A stretch of DNA of 64,000 bases from Pteria penguin (GCA_035048485.1 CM068585.1:59544618-59608617); one strand, 5' to 3'; positions 31,680-44,860 are shown, counted from the stretch's first letter. Notes: generated by a model from the sequence alone, not told the origin. Program-made: numbers and translations.

Positions 31680-32255
31680 AACATTATAGCTTAATACATT
31701 ACTAAGGCAATATTCCATTTTATTGTAGTATAAACATAACACACTTCTTCTGAATTTTTACATACATCAAAAGTAACAACTTGGTGAATAATTCTAAGTT
31801 TGACAAAATTGTGAACATTAAAACACAAAATTCATTTCAAAATAAGTGTCAGACATTGTGATAACCAGTTTTCGAGAATTTGTATGATTTTTAACAATGT
31901 TCAGCATAATGTACCTGACAGAGGATTTAGATTGAACGAACAGTTAGGCGGCGAATACGATAAAATTTACTAAAGAAAACATCTTCTACAAAATCAGATA
32001 TAAGAATTGCTACTTAAATTCAGCCAGGATAAGCTGAGTTACAATTGCTTTAGTCCTAAATAGTTGAATTCACAATATGGTTATCAATTTTGAGTTGTAT
32101 GATGACTATCATTGAACAAAACTTGAGGAAATGGGGGCTACTATATCATTACATTAAAAATAGACACATTGAAAAGCCAATGTAAAATGCTTTAAATCTA
32201 CACATCTGTCATTAATGTACTAAGAATTCTCCAATACAATAAATGCCGACGAATG
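31680..32255. other. Spacer, nothing recognised
   Basis: AT-rich; no supported features. Confidence 0.35.
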
Positions 32256-32257
32256 CA

Positions 32258-33080
32258 CATTACAGTATAAATATTGGACTTCCGCCGAATTATGTGAAGC
32301 AATGGAGGTTTTGATGGATAGTATTCACATTCAGTTTGATGACAAGATTTATCAGCAAATAGGTTGGAGTCCTATGGGTACTAACTGCGCACTTTTAATA
32401 GCAGATTTCTCTATATTGTTATGAAATGGACTTTATGCACTCTATTCAGAAAGCCTAACGTTTTGATCTGATTGAAAAATTTAATGATACATATAGATAT
32501 TTTGACGACATCTTAGTTATCGATAACCCTGAGTTTGAAAGATATATTCCTGAAATATACTCACCAGAACTTGAATTAAACAAAGCTAATATAGCTTTCT
32601 TAGCCTTAAAAATTAAGATAATTAACAATAAAATTCATACTAATATTTACGACAAATGTGACTAGTTTAGATTTCCTATTGTAAAATATCCCTTATTTGG
32701 AAGGTGATGTCCCTAGATTTCCATCATATGGCATTTATATATCTCAGCTGGTTTGATTTGTCAGGGCTGCAATAATAGTTTGGACTTTCATACCAAACAT
32801 TTACAATTACTTCGGAATTTTAACAGATATTTCAATATTCCGCAAATTCTTTAGATGTATTCAGAACTTTTATCTAAATCCAGAAATATCACTTTTCAAA
32901 AATATGTTTCCAATGGAATTTCCTTTCCCAATATATATGGTGATATTGTATACAAACAAAGGAGGGTCAAAGGTTTTGACAACTTTATTTCGTCGTTTTC
33001 CAGATTAAAAGCTCATAGACAATATGACTCGGAGATCATCAAAAAGACTAGAAGTTTTGAGCCTCTTTTTACATATCATT
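32258..33080 (+). pseudogene. PLE-1-like reverse transcriptase fragment
   Basis: Reads YWTSAELCEAMEVLMDS, IQFDDKIYQQIGWSPMGTNC and, in shifting frames, DNPEFERYIPEIYSPELELN, FPIVKYPLF..GDVPRFPSYGIYISQLV, and finally KYVSNGISFPNIYGDIVYKQ. The YLDD motif has decayed to YFDD. The region around the fifth UGA site of PLE-1 is deleted. Many stops; ends near 33080 before the conserved C-terminus. Confidence 0.75.
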
Positions 33081-33149
33081 ACACTATATACTTTATTATT
33101 TCATTGTTGACTTCTGTCCTACGGCTGAGTCAGTAATTTTCTTATTTTA

Positions 33150-34190
33150 CACAGCTATTGCATTATTTCCGCTTCAAAACATTTTCCTTGATTAGAATAC
33201 ACACGTTTACGAACTCCATACTTAAAAAATAATTCATTCACTAAAACCTTCACAACTATCTGTGCTCTTTGCTTGGCCGTCATTATTGCTGTTGTCCATT
33301 TTGTAAACGCATCAGTTAACACCAGCACATTTTCTAATCCTTGAACTAGTTCAAGAACAGTAAAATCAACAGATATCAATTCCAATGGTTCAGACACAGA
33401 TAAGTGTCCCATATTTGTATACACTATAGGCACCTTAAGCTTGCTATAAGTTATATCTTCGAATGCCGCCATCTTACAACACAGGTAACATAACCCGTAT
33501 TGCCGATATTAGGTGTCGTTTCATTCGACCATCACGGTGTCGTGGTGGACCAATGAGATCGCAGGATTTCAGATATACCTTCCGAAGGTTTTTGTTTGTA
33601 TTGTCCCACGGTGCTTGCGAAGGCACGATGTGTCCCGTGGGTTTTACATAATGCTGAAATACTTCTTTACGAAATCAAAGTTGCATGAAAAGTCACAGGG
33701 GCATTGGTGAGTTCAAACGGCATTCGGTTGCATTCATATAAGTCGAAAGGAGTAGTAAATGCTGCGTTCTCGCGATCTTCCTCTTTTACAAGTATTTGAG
33801 TATATCCAGAAGTTAAATCCATAGTTGAAAATAATTCTGCACCATGTAAAACATCAAATATTTCATCAACTTTCGGCAACGGGAAAATATCCTTGTAACA
33901 TTTCGCATTCAATTTTCTATGAGAGTTGCCTCTCTTGCCCACTACTATTATCGGCGATGCCAACGGACTAGTACTCTCACAAATAACATTGTTGTGTAGA
34001 AGTTCTCGAATATGCTGTTGCTCTTCTTCAAATTGCGAAGGCGTAATAGGGCGGTACGGCTGTGATATAGGTTGATCATCCATCATTCGGATTATATGCG
34101 AAACTGTACTTGTAAATCTCACATCATCATCAATTGAAAACACATCCAAATGTCTCTTGAATAAATTCTTTATTCTCATCACTACGGTCT
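33150..34190 (-). pseudogene. Gypsy/Ty3 pol remnant (RT then integrase, internal deletion)
   Basis: Minus strand. 34182-33667 encodes the start of reverse transcriptase (FKRHLDVFS, SPLASPIIVVGKRG, FPLPKVDEIFDVLHGAELFS, MDLTSGYTQI, AFTTPFDLYECNRMPFELTN). 33472-33155 encodes part of an integrase core (PLELISVDFTVLE, NVLVLTDAFTKW, GVRKRVYSNQG). The catalytic YxDD, RNase H and zinc finger are missing between them, so it is a deletion derivative. No LTRs recognised nearby. It differs from the two other Gypsy elements in the window. Confidence 0.8.
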
Positions 34191-34284
34191 ATCTTGCATA
34201 AATCATCCGGTAATTGGAAGCAACACACGAATAAATACATGTAGAAATTTAAGTACGGTCGCATTACACATTATGCCATACTTG

Positions 34285-34440
34285 TAATCAGGGGACGCTT
34301 ACTCCTCCAGGGCATATGGTTCACCTCAATTTAATTGGGGTTCGCATTTGTTTGCCCTTTTATTCCATGAAATTCGATATGTGGTTACCATTCGGTACTC
34401 CTTTATTGTTTACTTTCGAGTTCCGCCTTAATTTGCAGAG
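34285..34440 (+). repeat. R3 repeat (plus)
   Basis: GGGGACGCTTACTCCTCCAG, TCACCTCAATTTAATTGGGG and TTCGGTACTCC blocks. Confidence 0.65.
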
Positions 34441-34844
34441 TTCGACATATAAGTATTGGCACTGTCTAACAACAAACTACACTTCAAAACTTCAGATTTT
34501 CAGAGGAATAGTAAATAACGAAACAATTCCTTGAAATATCCATGCATCTATTAAAAAAATAGTCGTACCTCTTGTTTACACATATCAATCATACTATGAC
34601 GGACGACAAAATGTGCTAAAACGAGAAATTCGGCCCTGTTTTAAAGGAGAAAATCGAGGGAATACTACAGTATGACCGGTATTCAAAGTCCAGCAAAAAC
34701 ACTGTAAATTCGATGGTGATGGTTTCAGCAAGATCCGTTGCGATTCCCAAAATGGGATTAAACCAGGTGTCCAGAGGCAGTCTCCTGTTAGCATGGTACT
34801 TCCGTCGAAAATGTTCCGTTTTTTTTTTTTTTGTTTTCAAATTG

Positions 34845-35475
34845 AATGAAAAAAAGAAAAAAGAGGAGTTACCGGCTCAGTTATGTGGCAGAAGTCACCA
34901 TGGATCTATACAATACATGAATATAAATAATATAATAGAACATTTAACACATTACAAAAATATTTGATTGTAGTGCAATTACGATACCGACTTAGGACGG
35001 TCATTTGATTTGACAAAAGCCAAACAAATGGTGTGGTTAACCGGTTTACGGGCCCACCTTCCCACTCACCGTAACAGCAGAACAGCAGGTCAACAGGTAT
35101 CGCATATTGAGAGGTCATAAAAATATAAACACGTAAGGTATTGTAAAACACATAATGGTATAAAAATATATGCGACATCAACATGATAAACCGTGCTCTG
35201 CCAGTCTGAAAGCGAGCTAAGACCCTAGATCTGTAGGAGTCCCGACTAACAGTCAGAGGGGACGAGGTTCAGGACCATGTCTCCTCTGAAAGAGGTTTGG
35301 ACAAGGCCCGTCATATAGTCCCCACCGCCCTGTTAGTCAGCGTGCAACGTTCAAGTAAAAGTCTGCATAAGGCTGTGGAGGGGCCAAATACAAGACCTAT
35401 AGTCTTTTTGATGATCTCAATATCATATTGTCTATTTAGGAGACGTTTGACTATTTTATTACATGATAAGATAAA
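34845..35475 (-). pseudogene. PLE-1 3' end, strongly 5'-truncated
   Basis: Minus strand: last ~60 codons of the ORF (35475-35310), SECIS (35258-35323) and the complete 3' tail to GGTAACTCCTCTTTTTTC at 34862. Almost identical to 19926-20600, with the same truncation style. Confidence 0.85.
35258..35323 (-). promoter_or_regulatory. SECIS element (copy 3)
   Basis: Same 66-nt structure as 52114-52179 with all core bases intact, in a truncated element. Confidence 0.8.
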
Positions 35476-35479
35476 CTAA

Positions 35480-36395
35480 ACAATCATGATCATTATTAAA
35501 ATTCCCATGGCTGCATGTCTCATTATGAATCCAGGTATCTCACAACTTCAAATTAAAGAGAACAAGTCAACCACAGAATTCTCACAGTGAAAGCCCTGCA
35601 AGCAAAGGCCGCATACGACATGCAAACAGATAACATTCCATTGGTCAAATTCATATTATAATGGTTAGTTATAAATTATTACGTTGTCAAAAATATGTGA
35701 TTAGTTTTAATCTTAAGTGTTAACATTATAATAAATACACATTTTATATATTGCAGGTAGGCTAAACCAAAATGCACATCAACCAATAAATCCTATTATA
35801 ATTTTGAAAATGAAATTTACATTAAATTTACTTTCCAGAAAAATGAGGTGAAGAAGGGGAAGGTGGCTAAATTATTATAACAGCTAAAGTACCTATAAGG
35901 TATAGTAAATTTCGATACATTTAATTTTTTAATTTAAAAATACTCTCCTCTGGAAAGGAGATGAATTCACGAAAATATAGAAGAACAAAGTGTTCCAAAT
36001 CTTACATATTTTTATCTCTTTTAGTTTCTCCTGTCAAGGCTGAAAATATTCTTTCAAAAAAGAAGTGGTCATGTTCCATACTGGAGCCTTCACGCCCGAT
36101 AAAGGACAGAAATAACAGTGTGTACAATGATCATATTCGATTTGCGACGATCAACTTTTGCTCTGGATCACTGATGCATATCCAAAAGCAGATATTCAGA
36201 CAGCCATGCTTGATTACAACTATTTGCAACTACCTTTTACACAGTACTAGATTGGCAAAGCCAAATGGGATAATTAATGTAAAAACCTTTGTTATATTAA
36301 AACATTATTTTAGGTTTTGTAACACAACTTATTTTGATGTATCATAACTAATATTATATAAGTTTGAGATATCGCTGATATACCTTTAATTACAG
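35480..36395. other. Spacer; one 128-codon ORF without recognised domain
   Basis: The plus-strand ORF at 35961-36347 begins MNSRKYRRTKCSKSYIFLSL and shows no family I know. It lacks context and I do not call it a gene. Confidence 0.35.
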
Positions 36396-36547
36396 TTTAT
36401 AGGTAAGACAATGATTTAACGTAACATAAATTTATATAACTTGTATTTTAAGATTTCCTTGACATCAATATTTCCATAACAATTTTGTAATTGTTTCATT
36501 TATAACGTTTAAGAAAACGAAATTCACTCGACAGTAGCTGGATTAAA

Positions 36548-37792
36548 CGAGGGATGATTGATATGTTATGAACCTCGTATTGAAGGGGGGACACAGTGTG
36601 TTCTTTCCAAGTCCTACTATTCTCTGATTGTATAAATCCATGTATCCAAGGACTGATCTCATTTGGTCAGTTTATATCGACGAGCTAGCATTCTAAAGTA
36701 AACAAGACAAGTGACTTTTAGCAAAATGAACAAAATCGATGAAAGAGCAGTGATTCAATATTTGCATAAAAAAGGTTTTAACACCTAAGGATATCCATAA
36801 TAATATTGTAGCATCACCAGGGGAAAATGTCCCTCCATATGGTACAGTGAAAAAGTGGGTGGGGTAATTTAAGCGCAGCAAACAGAGCCTTGAGGATGTC
36901 CTGTCACATTTGCAACTCCAGAAATGGTCAATAAATTCCATGATATTGTTATGAATTACAGACGAGTTATAGGAATATATATAGCCAGTACAGTTTGCAT
37001 TTCACAGGAAAGAGTACATTCCCTTCTGATAGAGGATCTTGCAATGCGAAAGATTTCAGTCCGTTAGATACCAAGACTTCTGACAGTTGATCAGAAGGAC
37101 ATCGGGTGCACATTATCGTGTGTTAATCTTAACCTTTTTGAGGAAGATCCTCTCAACTTTCTTCAGAGATTTGTCATTATAGATGAAACATGGATCCATC
37201 CTTTTAAAACAGAGGCCAAACACAGCATTCGAAACAATGGAAGCACCCTGGCTCACCACCGCCAAAGAAGGCAAAGACTGTTCCATCAGCTGGAAAGGTT
37301 ATGGTCTCGGTTTTCTGGGATGCAGATGGCATTCTGCTGATTGGCACATACTATGCTTCACTTCTTAAGTTAGGGAAAATATTAAACTAAAGTGCCGCAG
37401 AAAGCTCACTAAAGATGTGTTGTTCCATCAGGACAATGCTCCTGTTCACAAGTCTGTCATTGCCATTGCTTCCATTCACGATTATAGCTTTAAATTGATT
37501 GAGCATCCGCCTTACTCACCTGATCACGCTCCATCAGACTTTCATCTATTCGAAAACTGAAAACAGCTATTTCCGGCACCAACTTTCAGTCTGATGATGA
37601 CGCCATACATGCAGTGGAAGACTTTATGAACAGCGTAGACAAGGGGTTCTTTAAAAGTGGCATTGAGGCCCTTAAACACCGCATGCAAAAGTGTATAAAT
37701 ACTGAAGAGGATTATGTTGAAAAATAATCCATTATGCCCGACAAACTTCAAATCCTTCAATATGAGGCTCATAACATATCAATCAGCCATCG
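36548..37792 (+). mobile_element. mariner-type DNA transposon, inactive
   Basis: ~39-bp inverted repeats at 36548-36586 and 37754-37792 share GATTGATATGTTATGA and TATTGAAGG. TA is adjacent to the right end and the left flank reads TAAA. The ORF inside is a broken transposase. Length (~1.25 kb) fits full-size mariners. Confidence 0.8.
36725..37730 (+). pseudogene. mariner transposase, frameshifted
   Basis: Reads in shifting frames: NKIDERAVIQYLHKKGF; a helix-turn-helix region with VNKFHDIVMNYRRV; VIIDETWIHPF (first catalytic Asp); FHQDNAPVHKS (second Asp); IEHPPYSPDHAPSDFHLF (third Asp, D34D spacing typical of mariner); then FMNSVDKGFFKSGIEALKHR and a C-terminal EEDYVEK before TAA at about 37727. 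At least four frame changes and several stops; inactive. Confidence 0.8.
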
Positions 37793-38312
37793 TATAATGG
37801 AATGAAAGTATACAATTCTACTTTATCAGTGAGTTAAAATGGCATATGGTGCTTTGTATATAGGATACATATGATTTGCAGGCAATTTATACGATTGTTA
37901 CTGTTTTAGATAAATAAAATTGAGGCTGCACATACTATACATTTATCAAGGATTTAATGTAACAAATTTATGTACCTGTTTTTAAAGATATTGACATTCA
38001 TAACAATTTTCTATTTGTGTCATTTATATTGTTAGCTAGAGAAAACAAATTCACTTTATAGTAGCTGCTTCTTATTTTGTATCTTACTGATATAAATGAA
38101 TTAAAGTAATTTATTGCGCTTATGTATGTGATTGGTACGCAAGTTATAAGAGCAAAAATGGAAGCGTCACACCAACTTTTAGCGTTTAAGATAAATAATA
38201 TTACGGATGCGAATATAGTAGCCAAAGCAAGTGAGCCATCTGATTTGACCATAGCAAATGGAAACTGACAGCTTCTAGAGTCACACGACTGAGATAAGAA
38301 TAACATATTTCG

Positions 38313-39406
38313 TGTAGTAGAGTCATTTATTACTATGTTTGTAATAAATTATCATTTTTACTTATTATATATTTACATGGATTGTATTGTAACTCATTAA
38401 TTTTCTATAATTAATGTAGTCATGTTTTTGATATATGTATTTTCTATGTACATGCATTTAACATCTATATTTATTTATAGAAGGGGATTTCCAGAGGTAC
38501 CCCTTTGTTCTTATTTATTTTTATATACAGGAAGTGTAATAACATCACAAAGGTCACTTTAGGTCATTGACATGTAAAACATATCTTTATTGTTTACTTT
38601 GAATTAAGAACTTTTTCTATTGGCCTTTATATTCCCTCTTCTTTTTCTTTGTCATTGATAGAAAGATATTTAAAGTGAATGCATGGATTAATGAATTGAT
38701 AATTCCTACATTTGATAATTATAAGATTTATAACTTAAAAGAGCTGATTGTAAGTATTATTTTATATGTATTTTCTGAATAATATATGAAATTTGTAATA
38801 ATTTTGTATTCTATTGATTACCAGTTTTTGTATAATTTTTCCCAATGATATTGTTATTCATTTTTACTTGATCATCAAATTGTATAATTATATATTTGAA
38901 TGTGATCATAGAGTATGGACTTTTTCTATGGAGTATTGTTATTTTGTTCATTAGATCCATACCATAGTTGTCCAGACTACAGTGAGATTAGTACATTAGA
39001 GCTCTACCTCACATGCAGGGTAATTTATTATAATTTAATTTGTAATTATGCTTATTTATTATATAACGCATCTGTGACGTTTGTATTAATTTTTGTGATC
39101 AAACTGTGAGAAATTACCTAATTGGTTATTTGTGTATTTTTGTATAAAATACTAATTTTATGGATCCAATTTACATTATAATTTGACAAGTAATTGAAAT
39201 AATGATACTGTATTGTTTTCATATCTAAAGGGAAATAACTCAGTATTTATTTATATTTTTTATAATGTATCATCATTGTATTGCTGTATTTTCAGAGCTC
39301 AATATTATTATTATGAATCTAGAACCAGTATCATATTGGATAATAAATGAACTCTAGACCATATAGTGGAACTTTGTCTTTTTACCACTACAAGGCCACT
39401 GTTACA
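38313..39406 (+). repeat. Left LTR (~1.09 kb)
   Basis: Begins TGTAGTAGAG, ends CTGTTACA; AT-rich. Its internal ORF MDFFYGVLLFCSL.. is mirrored in the inverted right LTR and is probably meaningless. Confidence 0.85.
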
Positions 39407-39408
39407 TT

Positions 39409-39426
39409 TGGAGCCCACGTAGGGAT
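39409..39426 (+). other. Primer-binding site (tRNA-Lys-like)
   Basis: TGGAGCCCACGTAGGG begins 2 nt after the LTR. It resembles the Lys-tRNA site TGGCGCCCAACGTGGGG with small differences. Confidence 0.65.
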
Positions 39427-40418
39427 TGACTGATGAACAGGAGATTCCAATGTACTGATTAACAGAAGACCCAATGTACTGATGAAGAGAACATTCCAAT
39501 AACTGATGAACAGAACATTCCAATAACTGATGAATTTGAGGTGAATCCTACTTCCGTTTTGAAGATTAGACGGTGACATTCTATACAGAAATTTTATATA
39601 CCATGAATACCCTAAGAAATGATAGTGACGCTTTCTCAAGTATTCCTCAGAGACTCCAAACACTGTTCATTCTTTGTGTGTGTTATATAATTCTGTGCAT
39701 TTGTGATATTTAATTCTGTGTATTCTTGAGGATATTTTTGTTTTGGATATTACCTAAGTAGCTCATTTCACGGTAAGACAAATCAAACTTACTATGATAT
39801 ATACTGCATAAGTATTTAAAGTAATTTACTATTTCAAATTTGATTTGTGAGACTGCTGCATATTTTGTCATATTTTTGTTTGTATTCTATACTGGTCACC
39901 TAATTACATGTATTAGGGTGCTGTCTGAAAATATTTCACGCTTGACTGATCACCATGTAATTAGTAGACTCTTTATCAGAAGTCAGTCAAGAGTTACCTC
40001 TCTTGAATTAGAGTTATTTTGAAAACTTTACATTTTGGTATATTAGAGTTATTTATGTTTGGAAACTTTACATTTTGGTATATCAGAGTTATTTATCTGT
40101 GAAAACTTTATTTTGTTTCAAGTTTTGCACTTGTTTATTCATTCTTAGTACAATTCTAATTTGCAAATTTCAATCAAACATGTATCTGTAATATTATTTC
40201 AAAACTTCTGAATTTTTCTGAAGAAAATTAAATTGTTGAATTGAATTTTTGGTATATATATATTAATTCAATCACAAGTTGTCTATACATTTACATTTAA
40301 TTTACTTATTGCATAAAACACTTAGTATTTATTGTAAGATTTGAAAATTGTTTGTGCAATTGGGCAACTTTGTATTAAATTTAAGTACTTAAAATTAGAG
40401 AGAAACTATATAGGAGTC
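39427..40418 (+). other. Gypsy 5' leader
   Basis: About 1 kb of AT-rich untranslated leader between PBS and gag. It has a short tandem repeat (CTGATGAACAGAACATTCCA type) near 39430-39530 and a second (GAGTTATTTAT..GAAAACTTTA) near 40005-40110. Confidence 0.6.
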
Positions 40419-41579
40419 ATGGCAGAATTGAATGAAGAAAAACTGGGAGCCATTGCTGCAGCCTTCAAAGAGATGAATGTGAAGCCCAAAGCTGATTCTG
40501 CATCAGACCTGAAACAGTGGATGGTAGACTTCGTTAAACAGATGAAAGCTGATGATGGAAATGCTACAGTCAAGCAAGAACCAGGTACTGGATCAATCAC
40601 ATCAAAGTTGGCTCATCACATTCCAAAGGTCTCGTGTTTCTCTGGTGATGGCAGCAAACAGGACACATCATATGACTTGTGGCGCTATGAGGTTGACTGT
40701 CTCATCAAGGAAAACTACAGTGAAGAATCAATTGCCCAGGCCATCCGTCGATCACTGAGAAGGGATGCAGGAAAAGTAGCAATGCGCCTAGGTCCAGAAG
40801 CAAAGATCAAGGATATTTTGGATAAGATGCATAGTGTTTTTGGAACATTAGAACGAGGCGAGAAGATACTAGAAGAATTTTACAGTAGTACACAGAAGAA
40901 GGATGAAGATAGTATGGCATGGAGTTGTCGTCTTGAAGAGATTTTTCGTAAAGCCGTCATAAAAGGAGTGATCAAGCGAAGTGAGGCAAACGACAAATTG
41001 AAATCTCGTTACTGGAATGGTCTTCATCAATGGCTTAAAGACATAAGTGGTTACAAGTATGATCAGATCAATGACTTTGATGGGTTTAGAAAGGAAGTAC
41101 GACTGATGGAACAAGAACATAGCTGCAAGAAAGCCCAGGCTAACATGACTGTGTCAACAGATGGAGCTACCTGACAGACATCTGAATTTCAAGAACTAAA
41201 AGGAATGATTCAACAGCTGACTACTAAGATCAACCAATTAGAGAAGGGGAATCAGAAAAGAGATGAATTAACAAAAGGTGACAAGGAACAACAGAATAAC
41301 AACAATGGTAGACATGGTGTACAACAGAATAGAGGACATAGACACAGAGGAAGAAGGCAAAGACAGTGGCATGATGGACAGTATTACAACTATGATGGTT
41401 ACAACCAGGGTAATAACCAGTGTGACGAGTACCATGCTGATACCAATAACAACTCAAGTGGTCCAATATGTTATCGTTGCGGACAGGAGGGACATTTGGC
41501 ATTTGGATGTCGTGTTATCTTAGACCACAGTCAGAAGTCTTTAAACTTCAACAGGCCTACGCCCCCGGGCAGACGTTAG
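40419..41579 (+). CDS. Gypsy gag (capsid and nucleocapsid), one nonsense codon
   Basis: Structural protein of the retrotransposon particle. ATG at 40419 is preferred over 40341 because the protein MAELNEEKLGAIAAAFKEMN begins there. Capsid-like helices (YDLWRYEVDCLI, VAMRLGPEAKIKDILDKMHS, EEFYSSTQKKDEDSMAWSCR) run to ~41150. An in-frame TGA at 41172-41174 interrupts the same frame, which then continues with a predicted coiled coil (LKGMIQQLTTKINQLEKG), an Arg/Gln-rich tract and the CCHC zinc knuckle CYRCGQEGHLAFGC (~41469-41510). Stop is TAG 41577-41579. The TGA probably arose by mutation of an Arg codon. Confidence 0.85.
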
Positions 41580-41583
41580 GTCT
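41540..41583 (+). promoter_or_regulatory. Programmed -1 ribosomal frameshift signal (gag/pro)
   Basis: Heptamer T TTA AAC at 41540-41546 is in the gag zero frame (X XXY YYZ). Six bases later (41553-41583) AGGCCTA..CG pairs with CG..TTAGGTCT as a stem with a GC-rich loop. A -1 slip here enters exactly the protease frame, which is open across the site, and the gag TAG lies in the 3' arm. A common way to make Gag-Pol. Confidence 0.8.
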
Positions 41584-44500
41584 TGCTAGAAAAAGAAGCC
41601 CTAGTTCAACTTATAAAAAGAATACATATCTAGTTGGTAATGCATCAGAAATTGAAATACACATTGAAGATCAAAAAGTAAAAGCACTTTTGGACACCGG
41701 TTCAACAGTATCAATAGTAAGTGAATCATTTTATCAACATAACCTTCAACATTTGACTCTACATCCCATGAATGATTTTCTACACACTGAGTGTGCTGAT
41801 GGTGGTGTGTTGCCAACCTCTGGATATATCAGAAGCATCCATTATGTCGGCTGGGTTACCATCATATTTAGATTCCTCTACCAAGTATCCCATCCTTGTG
41901 GTACCAGATAACAATTATAACGGCAATGTACCTGTGTTACTTGGGACAAACATTTTACACTATTTGCTGTCGTCTGTTCAAACGAGATATGGAGAGCAGT
42001 ACTTGCAAAGACCAAATTTATTCACCCCCTGGTACTTAACGTCCCGTACAATAACACTACAGGAAAAGGAACTTCGGAAACAGAATAACCGCCTGTCACC
42101 ATTCCACCGAATTCTAGTGTCACAGTATCAGGTTACATTGATAAATCTCTACCATACCAGTCCACATCAACTTTACTTCATGCAACATTGCAATCAATAA
42201 TTCCATCTGATTTGGACATTGAACCAACTGTTATCAACTATAGCTATTCAGTGTGTAGCCTAGTTCAAGTATGTATTGACAACGTAACAACATGCACAGT
42301 ACAATTATCACCCAAGTCAGTTCTTTGTGAAGTACAACCAGTTACCATAGAGTACACTAACATCTGTAAAGGCACACAGACATCTAACAATTTACTGGAT
42401 ACCGTGACGATTGAGAGAGATGATTTAACATTCAACCAAGTGAAATTAGGCGAGAAATTAATTGAAAAGTATAGTGACGTATTTTCAACAGCCGATACTG
42501 ACATTGGTCATACTGATATAACTCAACACCGAATTGAACTACATGACGATACACCCTTCAAGCAAAGACCACGTGGAATACCATGTTCAATGAAGTCAAA
42601 CAACATCTGCAACAGCTACTTGATGCTGGTATCATTAGACGATCTAAATCACCCTGATCAAGCAACATCGTATTAGTCAGGAAGAAAAACAACGAGCTTA
42701 GAATGTGCGTGGATTATCGACAATTGAACATGCGCACCAAAAGAGATTCTTATGCATTGCCATGAGTAGAAGATATATTAGATGCCCTCAGAGGAAATAA
42801 GTTTTTTACCATACTTGATATGAAGAGATCATCAAATAGAGGTACAAGAAGACCACAAAGAACGTACAGCATTTACTGTTGGTCCATTGGGCTTCTTTGA
42901 ATACCATCGCATGCCTTTTGGGTTAGTTAACGCTCTAGCCACATAACAGCGCTTGATGAAACAGTGTTTTGAAGGGTTACATCTAACTATCTGTTACATC
43001 TACTTGGACGACCTCATAATATTTTCTGAAGATTTTGATGAACATCTAGAGCGAGTTGTGCTGATATTTAAACGTATTCGTGAGGTGAATCTGAAGTTGT
43101 CTCCCAAGAAATGCGAATTTTTTAAACGCAAGGTTCGTTATGTTGGAAACATTGTGCCTGAAGTAGGAATTTCCCCCGACCCAAGTAAGATTGACAAGGT
43201 TAGAAATTAAAAACTGGCCAACACCATCCAATCCAGATGAAGTACGACAATTTTTAGGTTTTTTCGGTTATTACCGTCGCTTCATTGAAGGATTTGCCAA
43301 CATAGCATGACCATTGAATGATCTATTACCAGATTCGAAGAAAAATAACTAGGAAGGAAGCTAAACCAAAACCTTTTCCAGCTGGATGGATATGGAATTC
43401 TGAACACGAAGCTGCATTTAACACCTTGAAAGAAAAACTTATCACCTATCCCATCTTAGGTTATGCCAACTATAATTTACCATTCATACTTCACACAGAT
43501 GCGTCAACAAGCAGTCTTGGTGCCGTTTGTACCAGGTCCAAGATGATGTGAAAAGGGTCATCGCTTATGCCAGTCGTAGTCTATCAAAAAGTAAAAGGAC
43601 TATCCAACTCACAAATTTGAGTTTTTGGCTCTCAAGTGGGCAGTATGTGAAAAGTTTCAAGATTACCTTTATGGAGCTAAATTTACCGCTTACACAGACA
43701 ACAACCCCTTAACTTATGTCATGACATCGGCAAGGTTAGATGCGACAAGTCAGAGATGGGTTGCTGCACTGGCCAACTACAATTTTGACATCAAATACAA
43801 ACCAGGAATTTTAAACACAGATGCAGATTGCTTATCAAGAATTCCAATACATCAAGAAGATTCTTATAAAACATCAGAAACCATCTAAGCTATATGTAAT
43901 GCCTTGAAATTCCATACATTGGAAGTCTAGCTGTTACCACTCATCCAATAAATAATTTACTACCTTTACCAGATTTTGCAGAAATTGATATTAAAAGACA
44001 CCCACAAGAAGATTCAGTGGTCCAATATTGGTTACCATATGTTTTCTAGGAAAACCAAACCTTCTAGATACCGTTTACCATCCAGAAGTCAACAATACCA
44101 TTCTCTACTCTATAGAAACTTTGATAAACTACACATCCAGAATGGAGTCTTGATGCAAGACATAGTCATCAACGGTAAAAAGAAATCACAGATTGTGTTA
44201 CCAAGATCATGCATTCGCACTGTGTTATACCAGCTTCATTCCGACATGGGTCATCCAGGTCGAGACAAAACCACAAGTTTAATAAGGGACCGATTCTTTT
44301 GGTATGGCATGACAGCGGATGTGGAAAATTATATCAGCAAGTGTAAACGTTGTGTGCTTAGTAAAACACCTACAAATGAGCGTGCACCGTTGATAAACAT
44401 CAAATCATTCCAACCACTGGAGATTGTCTGTTTGGATTACCTTACGTTAAAAACATCCAAGGGAGGATACAGCAACATCCTTCTTATTACATGCCATTTT

Positions 44501-44860
44501 ACGCGATATGCACAGGCTATACCAACCAAGAATTCCACTGCCAGAACAACTGCAGAAGTCATTTTCAACAATTTTATAGTGCATGATGGCATACCATTGA
44601 AGATCCACACCGATCAAGGCCCACAATTTGAATCAAGCATTATCAAGGGGCTATGTAATATCATGGGTATCAATAAATCACGGACAACACCCTATCACCC
44701 CATGGGAAATAGTGCATGTGAAAGATTCAATAGAACTCTGCTGAAGATGCTTAGTAGTTTAGAGAATAGTCAGAAGCCTGACTGGAAGTCATATATAGCT
44801 GCTATAGTTCACGCATATAACTGTACCAAACAAGAGACGACAGGTCAATCACCATTCTAG
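41550..44860 (+). pseudogene. Gypsy pol: protease, RT, RNase H, integrase
   Basis: Protease: KALLDTGSTVSIVS (~41685-41725) and VLLGTNIL. RT: FKQRPRGIP, ELRMCVDYRQLNMRTK, RTAFTVGPLGFFEYHRMPFG, catalytic YIYLDDLIIFS (~42998-43028). RNase H: FILHTDASTSSLGAV, then FTAYTDNNPLTYV and DADCLSRIP. Integrase: HSDMGHPGRDKT..CKRC zinc finger, catalytic Asp in CLDYLTL, HTDQGPQFESS and the Glu in GNSACERFNR. Frame changes near 41770, 42190 and 43210, and TGA in place of Trp at two sites in RT (SP*SS, LP*VED). Ends at TGQSPF, so the integrase C-terminus and polypurine tract are lost. Confidence 0.88.

Larger units (their letters stand above)
36400..38070. repeat. Direct repeats (~130 bp) flanking the mariner
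   Basis: 36400-36545 and 37930-38070 share CATAACAATTTT..ATTTGT, TGTTTCATTTATA, AACGAAATTCACT and AGTAGCTG in the same order, diverged. The mariner and its TIRs lie between. They may be ends of an older element or a local duplication. Confidence 0.55.

Noticed and set aside
38915..39109. 64-codon ORF MDFFYGVLLFCSL.. and its mirror at 45262-45468
   Set aside because: It appears twice only because the LTR is present twice in inverted orientation; no domain and high AT content.
41172..41174. UGA within Gypsy gag as a readthrough or Sec codon
   Set aside because: No SECIS or readthrough context, and pol contains TGA in place of Trp and a TAA; ordinary decay of a dead copy.
41230..41502. Antisense ORF across gag
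   Set aside because: Shadow of the coding strand; no independent signal.
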